From contig CAYQPE010000006.1 of assembly GCA_964419445.1 (NCBI GenBank), positions 1-38,425 on the forward strand: 38,425 nt of DNA, written 5' to 3'. The notes beneath the pieces are model-generated. The model did not search any database, had not been told where the DNA came from, and saw nothing but the letters and a program-made list of their open reading frames with translations. Below, one piece after another: positions 1-6,794 of this stretch (positions are counted from its first letter, which is position 1; every line of letters starts with the position of its first letter). The translations under genes and the position numbers were made by a program. The stretch is from JABHHG01 sp964419445 (lineage in GTDB: Bacteria > Fidelibacterota > Marinisomatia > SCGC-AAA003-L08 > D37C17).

Positions 1-2
1 TG

Positions 3-497
3 GCTTATTTTGCAGGGAAGTTAAATTTGCCTGAGCTTTACTTTAAAATTATTTTATTACTTACTCTAAGCTTGATTTTTGCTAGGATATATTTAATAAA
101 AAATCTCTCATTAGAATTTAGATTAACTAAATTGCAAAAGTGGATTTTTTCCATTTGCGTTGGTGCAATTTTAGGTTTTGTTGCAGGAACTGTTGGAATT
201 GGCGGAGGAATTTATTTAGTACCCTTAATAATAATGTTTGGCTTAGCATCTGAAAAAGAAGCAGCTGCATGTGGTTCTGTTTTTATATGGATGAATTCTT
301 TTTCTGGATTAGTGTCCCGCATGCAACATCAATCATTAAATTTTTCATTTATTCTACCAATGTTGATTGCCGTTATTTTTGGTGGTTTTGTGGGTTCGTA
401 TTTAGGGGCCTCATATTTTGAAGCTGATACGATTCAAAAAGTTTTAGGAGTGGTAGTGTTTATTGCTGTCATTATGCTTATTAGGGATTTATTATGA
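3..497 (+). CDS. TauE/SafE-family membrane permease, 3' part
   Basis: This is the C-terminal part of a TauE/SafE (DUF81) permease, a family exporting or importing sulfite, sulfoacetate or other small anions across the inner membrane. The reading frame is open to the left edge of the window, so the gene begins outside; the TTG at 27 need not be a start. Four or five hydrophobic segments are visible. The motif GFVAGTVGIGGGIYLVP matches the glycine-rich repeat that begins the second half of these proteins. The stop overlaps the start of moeA (ATGA), so it is probably co-transcribed with the molybdenum cofactor genes. Whether the substrate is a sulfur oxyanion or something tied to molybdenum metabolism cannot be read from the sequence. 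Confidence 0.8.
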   Translation, partial: AYFAGKLNLPELYFKIILLLTLSLIFARIYLIKNLSLEFRLTKLQKWIFSICVGAILGFVAGTVGIGGGIYLVPLIIMFGLASEKEAAACGSVFIWMNSFSGLVSRMQHQSLNFSFILPMLIAVIFGGFVGSYLGASYFEADTIQKVLGVVVFIAVIMLIRDLL

Positions 498-1696
498 TTC
501 CTTACCAGCAAGCACTTGATTCAGTTTTAGAACATGCCTTGTTAATAAAAACCGAAAAAGTTCAATTGAATGATGCAATTCAACGAGTACTTTCAGTTGA
601 TGTACATTCACCTTTTCCGTCTCCAGCTTTTGATAATTCTGCTATGGATGGATTTGCAGTAGATGTTAAAGATTTTAATGTTAATTCTGAAAATTCCATT
701 AATAAACTCGTATGTATTGGTGAAAGTAGAGCGGGGAAACCATTTGATGGTATAATCAATAAAGGTGAGTGTGTTAAATGTATGACAGGTGCAATAATTC
801 CCAATGGCACAAATGCAATTATAAAAGTTGAAGATACCAGTGGATTTCATTCAGAAATTATTGAATTTCATACCCTTCCTGTTAAACATCAAAACATCCG
901 TAAAAAAGGTGAAGAAGTTAATGTAGGGGAGCTTATTCTAAATTGTGGAACCTCAATTACACCAGAGTTAATGGGAGTTTTAACTCATTTTGGTATTGAA
1001 GAGGTAGAGGTTTTCAAAAAAATTAATGTCCATTTAATTACTACAGGTGATGAAGTTGTGAATAAAAAAGGTGAGATTAATAATGGCTCTGTGTATAATT
1101 CAAATGCAGAAACTTTAATCCAATTATTAAAGGTAAATTATTGCAATGTAATTCATTCTCATGTCTCAGATGATAAAAATGAAATGGTAAGTAATTTATC
1201 AAATTTTGATAATAATGTTGACATAATCATTACAACTGGTGGAATATCAATGGGGGAGTTTGATTTTGTAAAACAAGCTTTTGCAGAATCTAACTTTAAT
1301 GAAGTATTTTGGAAAGTTGCACAGAAACCAGGGAAACCATTATACTTTGGGAAATCTGATAAAAGCATCGCTTTTGGACTTCCAGGAAATCCCATTTCTG
1401 CCATAATTTGTTTTTATATTTATGTTCTGCCATTTATTTTTAAAACTCTAGGTCTAAAATTAAAAACAGAGTTTAATGGAAAACTCTCAGAACCATTTAA
1501 AACTGATAAAAATAAGCATCGCTTTTTATTTGGAAAATTTTGGATTGATAATGAAGGATTTGTAAAATGTAAACCGACAGAAAAATTAGGATCCCACATG
1601 ATTACATCCATAACAAATTCCAATTGTATTTTGTCATCTCCACCAAGGCATAAAATGCTCACAGAAAATAATTCAATTAATATCAAACCACTATAG
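494..1696 (+). CDS. moeA: Molybdopterin molybdotransferase MoeA
   Basis: MoeA inserts molybdate into adenylylated molybdopterin to give molybdenum cofactor, in the cytoplasm. At 400 aa it has normal family length. The N-terminal region carries the hallmark PSPAFDNSAMDGFAVD (about residues 40-55) and CMTGAIIPNGTNAIIKVED. The MoCF-binding domain carries TTGGISMGEFDFV (near residue 250) and GLPGNPISA (near 297), and a short C-terminal MoeA_C-type domain follows. The ATG overlaps the permease stop by 4 nt, and the TAG stop directly abuts the moaD ATG, so the genes form one operon. No moaA, moaC or mogA/moaB lies in the window; they could be upstream. Confidence 0.95.
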   Translation: MIPYQQALDSVLEHALLIKTEKVQLNDAIQRVLSVDVHSPFPSPAFDNSAMDGFAVDVKDFNVNSENSINKLVCIGESRAGKPFDGIINKGECVKCMTGAIIPNGTNAIIKVEDTSGFHSEIIEFHTLPVKHQNIRKKGEEVNVGELILNCGTSITPELMGVLTHFGIEEVEVFKKINVHLITTGDEVVNKKGEINNGSVYNSNAETLIQLLKVNYCNVIHSHVSDDKNEMVSNLSNFDNNVDIIITTGGISMGEFDFVKQAFAESNFNEVFWKVAQKPGKPLYFGKSDKSIAFGLPGNPISAIICFYIYVLPFIFKTLGLKLKTEFNGKLSEPFKTDKNKHRFLFGKFWIDNEGFVKCKPTEKLGSHMITSITNSNCILSSPPRHKMLTENNSINIKPL

Positions 1697-1942
1697 ATGA
1701 TTACCGTACAAGTAAAACTATTTTCAATTGTAAAGGATTCAGTGGGGGAATCATCCATTTTGTTAGATTTAGACGATAATTCAACAGCGAAGGATGCACT
1801 TGGGAAAATAGTACATAAAAATGAAGAGAAATTGTCGGGACTCCCGATAAGAATTGCTGTAAATCAATGCTATGTTGATGAGGAATATCTTTTAGATAAT
1901 GGCGATGAAGTAGCAATGATTCCACCAGTTTCTGGAGGATAG
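1697..1942 (+). CDS. moaD: Molybdopterin synthase sulfur carrier subunit MoaD
   Basis: MoaD is the small ubiquitin-fold subunit of molybdopterin synthase. Its C-terminal thiocarboxylate donates sulfur to precursor Z/cPMP. The 81-aa protein has the family's usual length and ends in MIPPVSGG, with the obligatory Gly-Gly terminus. It starts at the ATG immediately after the moeA stop, and its own stop directly abuts the moaE ATG, as expected for subunits of one heterotetramer. The adenylating and sulfurating partner (MoeB-type enzyme) is not in the window. Confidence 0.93.
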   Translation: MITVQVKLFSIVKDSVGESSILLDLDDNSTAKDALGKIVHKNEEKLSGLPIRIAVNQCYVDEEYLLDNGDEVAMIPPVSGG

Positions 1943-2323
1943 ATGATTTTTGCCAAAATAGTTGATTCTAAAATCATTGAAGATTCCATTCCACTAATTC
2001 AAAGTGAAAATATTGGGTCTGTCATTAGATTTAATGGCTGTATTAGAAATATTGAAAATGAAAATAAAATCTCTGGAATTTTTTATGAATGCTACCACGA
2101 AATGGCAACATCAGAATTGTACCGATTAGCAAATTCAACCATAGAAAAATTTAAAATTGAGTCTATTTTTTGTATTCATCGAACTGGATTTATACCGGTT
2201 GGAGAAAGTGCAATTTACTTAGAGATTCATTCAAAACATCGGCAAGAATCATTTGAGGCAATGGCATGGTTTATGGATAAGTTAAAAGTTGATGTTCCTA
2301 TTTGGAAACGAATAAATGATTGA
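1943..2323 (+). CDS. moaE: Molybdopterin synthase catalytic subunit MoaE
   Basis: MoaE is the large subunit of molybdopterin synthase, converting cPMP to molybdopterin with sulfur carried by MoaD. It is 126 aa. Family features are GSVIRFNGCIRN near the N terminus, FYECYHEMA in the middle, the IHRTGFIPVGESAIYLEIHSKHR strand, and the C-terminal KLKVDVPIWKR. The two lysines of this last segment match the conserved active-site lysine pair of the family. The ATG follows the moaD stop without a gap, and the 3' end overlaps mobA by 8 nt. Confidence 0.93.
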   Translation: MIFAKIVDSKIIEDSIPLIQSENIGSVIRFNGCIRNIENENKISGIFYECYHEMATSELYRLANSTIEKFKIESIFCIHRTGFIPVGESAIYLEIHSKHRQESFEAMAWFMDKLKVDVPIWKRIND

Positions 2324-2921
2324 TAAAGATTCAATTTCTTCCCAAATGGATGCCTATATTCTAACTGGTGGAGAGAGTAAACGATTTGGTACTAATAAGG
2401 CAAATCATAAAATAGATAATGTTTCCTTTTTAGATAGAATTTATTCTGAGTTAGAAAAATCATTTAGAAATGTATATTTAATAGGAAAACATAATGATGA
2501 TCCTAATAAAACACATATTAATGATTTTTCTCCTGAACAGTCACCGTTAGTAGGACTAATTACTGCTTTAGAGCATACATGTGACGAATGGATTTTTGTA
2601 ATTAGTGTAGATATGCCATTCATTACATCCAAAATTGTCGAAAAAATATGTGCTTATAAAAACGATAAATATGATGTTGTTATCCCTCAGTTGGAAGGAA
2701 GTTTTTTACCATTTTGTGGTATTTATAAAAAATCATTATTACCTATATTTAATCAAGCGTTTAAACAAAAACACTTCAAGCTAAAAAAAATAATCATGGA
2801 AATAAATTGTAAATTCCTAAAGTTAGATAAATTTGAAATTGAACTTTCAAATATTAATAGTAAGCATGAATTGGCGTTAATTTTGAATAAGTATAATAAA
2901 AACAAGACGAAAAGGTCGTAA
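2316..2921 (+). CDS. mobA: Molybdenum cofactor guanylyltransferase MobA
   Basis: MobA attaches GMP from GTP to molybdenum cofactor, forming the bis-MGD precursor used by DMSO-reductase-family enzymes. The N-terminal nucleotide-binding signature LTGGESKRFGTNKA and the later VISVDMPFI (Asp in the metal-binding position) support this. The protein is 201 aa, a usual length. The chosen ATG overlaps moaE by 8 nt; a second in-frame ATG at 2346 (MDAYILTGG) would give the canonical short N terminus and is a fair alternative. Its presence suggests that the organism makes at least one MGD-type molybdoenzyme, though none is encoded here. Confidence 0.88.
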   Translation: MIDKDSISSQMDAYILTGGESKRFGTNKANHKIDNVSFLDRIYSELEKSFRNVYLIGKHNDDPNKTHINDFSPEQSPLVGLITALEHTCDEWIFVISVDMPFITSKIVEKICAYKNDKYDVVIPQLEGSFLPFCGIYKKSLLPIFNQAFKQKHFKLKKIIMEINCKFLKLDKFEIELSNINSKHELALILNKYNKNKTKRS

Positions 2922-2928
2922 ATTACCG

Positions 2929-3309
2929 TTGATGTATATTTTGAATATTATATTATCATTAAGCATTATTTTACTTCCTCACATTGAGGGAGGAGTATCT
3001 TTCCTCTCCAATGATGCCCCCAAATGTGAGATAGTTGTTAATAATGCATGTTGTAATACTGAAATTAGTCATGCAAGCTGCTGTATTGAACAAGCCCAAA
3101 AATGTGGTTGTCATATTTCTAATTCTGATGAAACACCGATACAACCCATTGTATATATTTCACCTCAAGATAATTCGAACAACAATCAATATTTTAATCT
3201 CGTTGAGTATGGGAAAAATTATTTTAATATAACTGAAACATTAACGTCTCAATACGTAGCTTTACCACAATTCCCTTCATTTAATAGGAATCTTCCACTC
3301 CTTATTTAG
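2929..3309 (+). CDS. Small secreted Cys-rich protein, HYC_CC_PP-like
   Basis: The function is unknown. A hydrophobic N terminus of about 20 residues looks like a signal peptide. It is followed by seven cysteines within about 30 residues, as KC, ACC, SCC, KCGCH. This pattern suggests metal binding or a disulfide-rich exported protein. The C terminus ends in QFPSFNRNLPLLI. Length, the CC motif, the proline-containing tail and the position directly before a TonB-dependent receptor resemble the small HYC_CC_PP proteins of Bacteroidota; this is a recalled similarity, not a search result. The start may be TTG 2929 or ATG 2932. It lies 7 nt after mobA, so it may ride on the Moco transcript. Confidence 0.6.
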   Translation: MMYILNIILSLSIILLPHIEGGVSFLSNDAPKCEIVVNNACCNTEISHASCCIEQAQKCGCHISNSDETPIQPIVYISPQDNSNNNQYFNLVEYGKNYFNITETLTSQYVALPQFPSFNRNLPLLI

Positions 3310-3310
3310 A

Positions 3311-3355
3311 ATACTCCTTTAATTAATTTTTTAATAGTTAACTTTAAAGGAGTAT
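3311..3355 (+). promoter_or_regulatory. Perfect hairpin sequestering the receptor's ribosome binding site
   Basis: The arms 3311-3322 (atactcctttaa) and 3344-3355 (ttaaaggagtat) are perfectly complementary over 12 bp with a 21-nt loop. The right arm contains the whole AAAGGAG Shine-Dalgarno of the gene starting at 3359. The left arm begins 2 nt after the stop codon of the Cys-rich gene, so a ribosome terminating there would cover it and could free the binding site. This predicts translational coupling or regulated translation. No T-run follows, so it does not look like a terminator. Confidence 0.65.
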
Positions 3356-3358
3356 ATC

Positions 3359-5653
3359 ATGAAATTACAAAATATATATTCAAGGATTATAGTAATCCTT
3401 GCATTATCAATTTTTACAAATATTATATTTGCAGGTAAAATTACGGGAACGGTAAAGCAGCATGGAACTATGAGCCCAGTTCAATTTGCAACCGTTACTC
3501 TTATTCGGACTTCGGACGAGAATATCGAAATGGGACAACTAACAGGAAATGAGGGATATTTCTCATTTTTAAATGTTCCAGATAATGAGTATCGAATTGA
3601 AGTGAAATTTATTGGCTTTGATTCCTATTGGAGTCCACCATTTAAAATAGACAAGCATCAAAATGAAAAAATGTTTGGTGAAATATTTATTGAACAAGGT
3701 AGCATTGAAGGTGAAGAAATAAATGTAACGGCTGAGAAGAAAATTCTGGAAGTTAAGGCCGATAAAAAAGTTTTTTATATAGATAATTTAAAGGCAACTT
3801 CTGGAGGTACTTGTTGTGATGTAATAAAAAAAGTTCCAGGAATAGAAGTGGCTTGCGATGGCACAATTTCCCTCAGAGGTTCATCTAATGTTTCTGTATT
3901 AGTTAATGAAAAAAGAGCAGGAATTCTTGGTACAGATAGATCGACAAATGCACTGGCAGTTCCTATTCCTGCATCTATGATTGAGCGTGTGGAGATAATT
4001 ACAAATCCATCTTCGGAATTTGATCCTGATGGTATGACTGGAATTATTAATTTTGTTCTCAAGGATGAAAAAATACAGGGTTACAATGGAGAGGTTACTG
4101 CAAATGTTGGAAATTCAGATAAGCTAAATATTGGATCCACATTTAGTTATCGTTTCCCAAGTACAACTTTTTTTACAAAAATAAATTACGAAACTGCAGA
4201 TCATATTGGAAATTCTAAAAATGATATTATTTTGTTTCAAAATGATGAAGAAATAGATAAAGTGACTCAAAATAGTTCAAATAATCGGCATGCTGAATTA
4301 AATTATTTTAATGGTGGAATTAAACACTCCTTTACTGATGATCATTTGTTTACTACTGAAGGAAGTTATATTAGGAAAACAGGTGGAATAGATAAACTCA
4401 TTGATATAACACAAACCTCAATTGATTCAAGATGGACAATGCAAAGTGAATTTACAAATGAAGTTGATGCATATGTTGTAGGAATTGGCTCTTTTAATAC
4501 ATTTGAAAATAATAGTGAGTTAGATGTTGAATATTTTCAAGATATTCAAGATGAAAAGCAAAATAAGTCTAAAAGTAATTTAGAAAATATCGAGGATTTA
4601 ATTTTTCAAGACAGAAAAATATTTACATTAGATTATCGAATGCAATATAATGGTTTTCATTTTGAGTCTGGATATAAAGGTAGATTCAATACATTTGATA
4701 AAAATCAAAATATTGGAGCTGAGGAATATTCATTTAGATTTAACGAAAATATAAATGCAGTATATGGACTTACATCTTTTAAATGGAAAGAAAGAGCTAA
4801 TTTTAAATTAGGACTAAGATTTGAATGGGTTCAGAATGAAATTGGATTAAAACATATTTTGCTTAATGATAATTATGAACGGTTTTATCCATCTGCACAT
4901 CTAAGCTATTCACTGAACCCTTATACGCAGATTAAAACGAGTTTTAGTAGTCGTGTAAATCGTCCAAGTGTGAAACAGTTGGATCCATACCCTCGAAGTG
5001 AAAGTTATTCAAGTATAGATACCCTTGGAAATACGTTGTTAAAACCTGAGTTTACTAATTTAGTTGAATTTGGTTTTTCAAAAGTATTTAACAACATAAA
5101 ATTTGATGTAAGTTCATATAATCATTTTATTCGAAATCCAATACAGTGGGTTGAAAAAATAGATGAAGGCTCTCAATCTTATTATACGTTTGAAAATACG
5201 GGATATGGGATATTAAATGGAGTTGAAGGATTAGTGAAATTTTCACCCATTCATGATTTAGAATTAAGGCTTATGGGGAATTATTTCAGATTAAAAACCG
5301 AAAATGCAATTAATACTCAATTAAATGGAATTACAAGTGGTGGTTATGGTCGATTAATTGCATCCTATAAAACACATGGTTATGGTGAATTTGAAGTAAA
5401 TGGAACGTATAAAACCAGAAGAGATTCACCACAGGGCTATCAATGGGGAAATGGAAAATTTGTTTTAGATTTTGCATATCAACTATCTGTTCTTGATGAC
5501 CATTTACGAATAACACTTAAAGGAGCTGATTTATTGGACAATGATATTTTTGAATCGTATATTCAAAATCAAGAATCACATAGTTATAACTACGAAAAAA
5601 ATGATGTTAAAACCTATTATATCTCTATGATTTACAAGTTTGGGAATATTTAG
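3359..5653 (+). CDS. TonB-dependent outer-membrane beta-barrel protein with Cys-bearing plug
   Basis: This is an outer-membrane protein of the type combining CarboxypepD_reg, plug and OMP_b-brl_3 barrel. A signal peptide (about 1-25) is followed by a beta-sandwich (about 26-110), a plug (about 125-240, with DVIKKVPGIEV and ISLRGSSNVSVLV) and a long barrel to the C terminus (764 aa). It probably binds or imports a substrate with TonB energy. The substrate is unknown. The only three cysteines of the protein, C152, C153 and C166, lie together in the plug (TCCDVIKKVPGIEVACDG), where relatives that I recall have no cysteine. With the Cys-rich neighbour upstream this points to a thiophilic metal or a thiol-bearing ligand, as inference only. 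The ribosome binding site is hidden in a hairpin. Confidence 0.85.
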   Translation: MKLQNIYSRIIVILALSIFTNIIFAGKITGTVKQHGTMSPVQFATVTLIRTSDENIEMGQLTGNEGYFSFLNVPDNEYRIEVKFIGFDSYWSPPFKIDKHQNEKMFGEIFIEQGSIEGEEINVTAEKKILEVKADKKVFYIDNLKATSGGTCCDVIKKVPGIEVACDGTISLRGSSNVSVLVNEKRAGILGTDRSTNALAVPIPASMIERVEIITNPSSEFDPDGMTGIINFVLKDEKIQGYNGEVTANVGNSDKLNIGSTFSYRFPSTTFFTKINYETADHIGNSKNDIILFQNDEEIDKVTQNSSNNRHAELNYFNGGIKHSFTDDHLFTTEGSYIRKTGGIDKLIDITQTSIDSRWTMQSEFTNEVDAYVVGIGSFNTFENNSELDVEYFQDIQDEKQNKSKSNLENIEDLIFQDRKIFTLDYRMQYNGFHFESGYKGRFNTFDKNQNIGAEEYSFRFNENINAVYGLTSFKWKERANFKLGLRFEWVQNEIGLKHILLNDNYERFYPSAHLSYSLNPYTQIKTSFSSRVNRPSVKQLDPYPRSESYSSIDTLGNTLLKPEFTNLVEFGFSKVFNNIKFDVSSYNHFIRNPIQWVEKIDEGSQSYYTFENTGYGILNGVEGLVKFSPIHDLELRLMGNYFRLKTENAINTQLNGITSGGYGRLIASYKTHGYGEFEVNGTYKTRRDSPQGYQWGNGKFVLDFAYQLSVLDDHLRITLKGADLLDNDIFESYIQNQESHSYNYEKNDVKTYYISMIYKFGNI

Positions 5654-5702
5654 TCGGATCTATTTTTCATAAGAATAACTAAAATAATTATAGATTTAAT
5701 AT

Positions 5703-5708
5703 TATAAT
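5703..5708 (+). promoter_or_regulatory. Possible -10 element before the cold shock gene
   Basis: A perfect TATAAT lies 43 nt before the cspA ATG, in the 98-nt gap after the receptor gene. No good TTGACA-like -35 box is seen at the usual spacing, and the region is so AT-rich that such a hexamer can occur by chance. It is listed because cspA is expected to have its own promoter. Confidence 0.28.
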
Positions 5709-5751
5709 GTGTAAATTTACAAGTTAATTAAAACATTATTTGAAAGAAGTT

Positions 5752-5961
5752 ATGTCAGAAAGAGTACAAGGTAAAGTTAAATGGTTTAATCAAACCAAAG
5801 GATTTGGATTTATTGAATATGAAGGTGGAAAAGATCTTTTTGTTCACTTTAGTGAAATTAATTCAGATGGATTTAAAACTTTAGCTGAAAATCAAAATGT
5901 AGATTTTGTAGTAGGTGAAGGTGATAAAGGTCCAATTGCTAAAGATGTTAAACCACTATAA
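5752..5961 (+). CDS. CspA-family cold shock protein
   Basis: This is a 69-aa single-domain nucleic-acid chaperone of the CspA family, which binds single-stranded RNA and DNA in the cytoplasm. RNP1 (KGFGFIEY) and RNP2 (LFVHFSEI) are both intact, and the opening GKVKWFNQTKGFGFI is typical. The ATG at 5752 is preferred over an in-frame TTG at 5740, because it gives the usual N terminus and has AAAGAAG 4-10 nt upstream. It is a stand-alone gene followed by a strong terminator. Confidence 0.95.
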   Translation: MSERVQGKVKWFNQTKGFGFIEYEGGKDLFVHFSEINSDGFKTLAENQNVDFVVGEGDKGPIAKDVKPL

Positions 5962-5980
5962 TTCTAATATGAATTGTAAT

Positions 5981-6013
5981 AAAAAAGGCTCTTTTTTTTA
6001 AAGAGCCTTTTTT
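5981..6013 (+). terminator. Intrinsic terminator after cspA
   Basis: A 13-bp perfect stem (5981-5993 with 6001-6013) has a 7-nt loop; the right arm ends in a T-run. The core is GGCTCT/AGAGCC. The flanking A and T tracts could allow action on both strands. It ends 1 nt before the ATG of the next gene. Confidence 0.9.
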
Positions 6014-6014
6014 A

Positions 6015-6401
6015 ATGGAAGATATGAAACTAATCCTATTGTTACTTATTTTTGGAATTACATTATATTATTTCAAACCATTTGGCTCAGGCGTTGAAAT
6101 AAGTACAAATGAACTTTTGGGAATTACTCAAAAGGAAAAGAATCCTGTAATAATTGATGTAAGAACAAAGGGTGAGTATAATGGTCCACTTGGACATATA
6201 AATAATTCAATTTTAATTCCACTATCAGAAATTGATGAGAGATATAGCGAATTAGATTCGTTTAAAGATAAACCCATTTATGTGGTATGTAAAAGCGGTG
6301 GAAGATCATCAAGTGCTGCAAAAAAGTTGGCTTCTCATGGATTTAATGCTATAAATGTTAAAGGTGGAATGATGGCTTGGAATAAAATTAAAAAATATTA
6401 G
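6015..6401 (+). CDS. Membrane-anchored rhodanese-domain protein
   Basis: A single rhodanese-like domain sits behind an N-terminal membrane anchor or signal segment (about residues 5-20). The domain contains VIDVRTKGEY, GHINNSILIPLSEI and the active loop VCKSGGRSSS with the catalytic cysteine C92. Such proteins carry persulfide sulfur or act as sulfurtransferases, probably on the periplasmic side here. At 128 aa it has the usual single-domain length. The start is either ATG 6015, which touches the T-run of the cspA terminator, or ATG 6024; neither has a well-spaced Shine-Dalgarno. There is no room for a separate promoter between terminator and start, so expression would need read-through or a promoter inside cspA. 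Confidence 0.85.
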   Translation: MEDMKLILLLLIFGITLYYFKPFGSGVEISTNELLGITQKEKNPVIIDVRTKGEYNGPLGHINNSILIPLSEIDERYSELDSFKDKPIYVVCKSGGRSSSAAKKLASHGFNAINVKGGMMAWNKIKKY

Positions 6402-6478
6402 AAAAATATACTTTTATAATTCAATTAATAATGTAATTTTAATCTATTGTTAAAACGTTAAATATAGGAAAAAAAACA

Positions 6479-6661
6479 ATGTCAAAAACAAATGATCTAT
6501 TCAGTACAATGAACGGCCTTTGGTCAGAATTTGAAGAAAACCATAACAAATTTACTGAAAAAGGCAATAAAGCAGCGGGTACACGTGCTCGTAAAGCTGC
6601 TGGTGAACTTAAAAAAATCGTTACTGATTATAGAAAAGCGTCTGTTGCTGAAAGCAAGTAA
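6479..6661 (+). CDS. Hc1-like small histone H1 protein
   Basis: This 60-aa basic protein resembles the short histone H1-like (Hc1, PF07432-type) proteins of Bacteroidota and relatives, which are thought to bind DNA in the nucleoid. The diagnostic segment is GNKAAGTRARKAAGELKK (residues 29-46), with a helical FEENHNKF segment before it and DYRKASVAESK at the end. Its codons (CGT, GGT, GCT) are less AT-biased than those of its neighbours, as in highly expressed genes. It has AGG within an A-rich leader before the ATG and its own terminator just after, so it is probably a single-gene, abundant transcript. Confidence 0.85.
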   Translation: MSKTNDLFSTMNGLWSEFEENHNKFTEKGNKAAGTRARKAAGELKKIVTDYRKASVAESK

Positions 6662-6681
6662 CGCAAGTTCATAATTGTTAG

Positions 6682-6709
6682 AAAAGCCCCTCCTAGAGGG
6701 GCTTTTTTT
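6682..6709 (+). terminator. Intrinsic terminator after the histone-like gene
   Basis: A perfect 11-bp stem (6682-6692 with 6696-6706) is GC-rich at its centre (GCCCCTC/GAGGGGC), has a 3-nt loop and is followed by a T-run. It is one of the clearest terminators in the window. Confidence 0.95.
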
Positions 6710-6794
6710 ATATTTATAATTGATTATTTCATTGTTCTATCTGAATTTGTTTAGGTAAAATATCCGTATCAATTACTAAAAATTCTACAGGTTT

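Noticed and set aside
3035..3232. A 65-aa + strand frame overlapping the Cys-rich gene
   Set aside because: It lies within the Cys-rich gene in another frame, has no ribosome binding site and gives a low-complexity Ile/Leu/Val-rich product typical of a shadow of AT-rich coding sequence.
3775..4062. Minus-strand open frames of 60-120 aa across the window, such as this one and 34093-34461
   Set aside because: All are antisense to genes with clear protein motifs, lack ribosome binding sites and show no family features.
6682..6794. Small RNA gene between the histone-like gene and polA
   Set aside because: Beyond the terminator the region has no strong structure or clear promoter.
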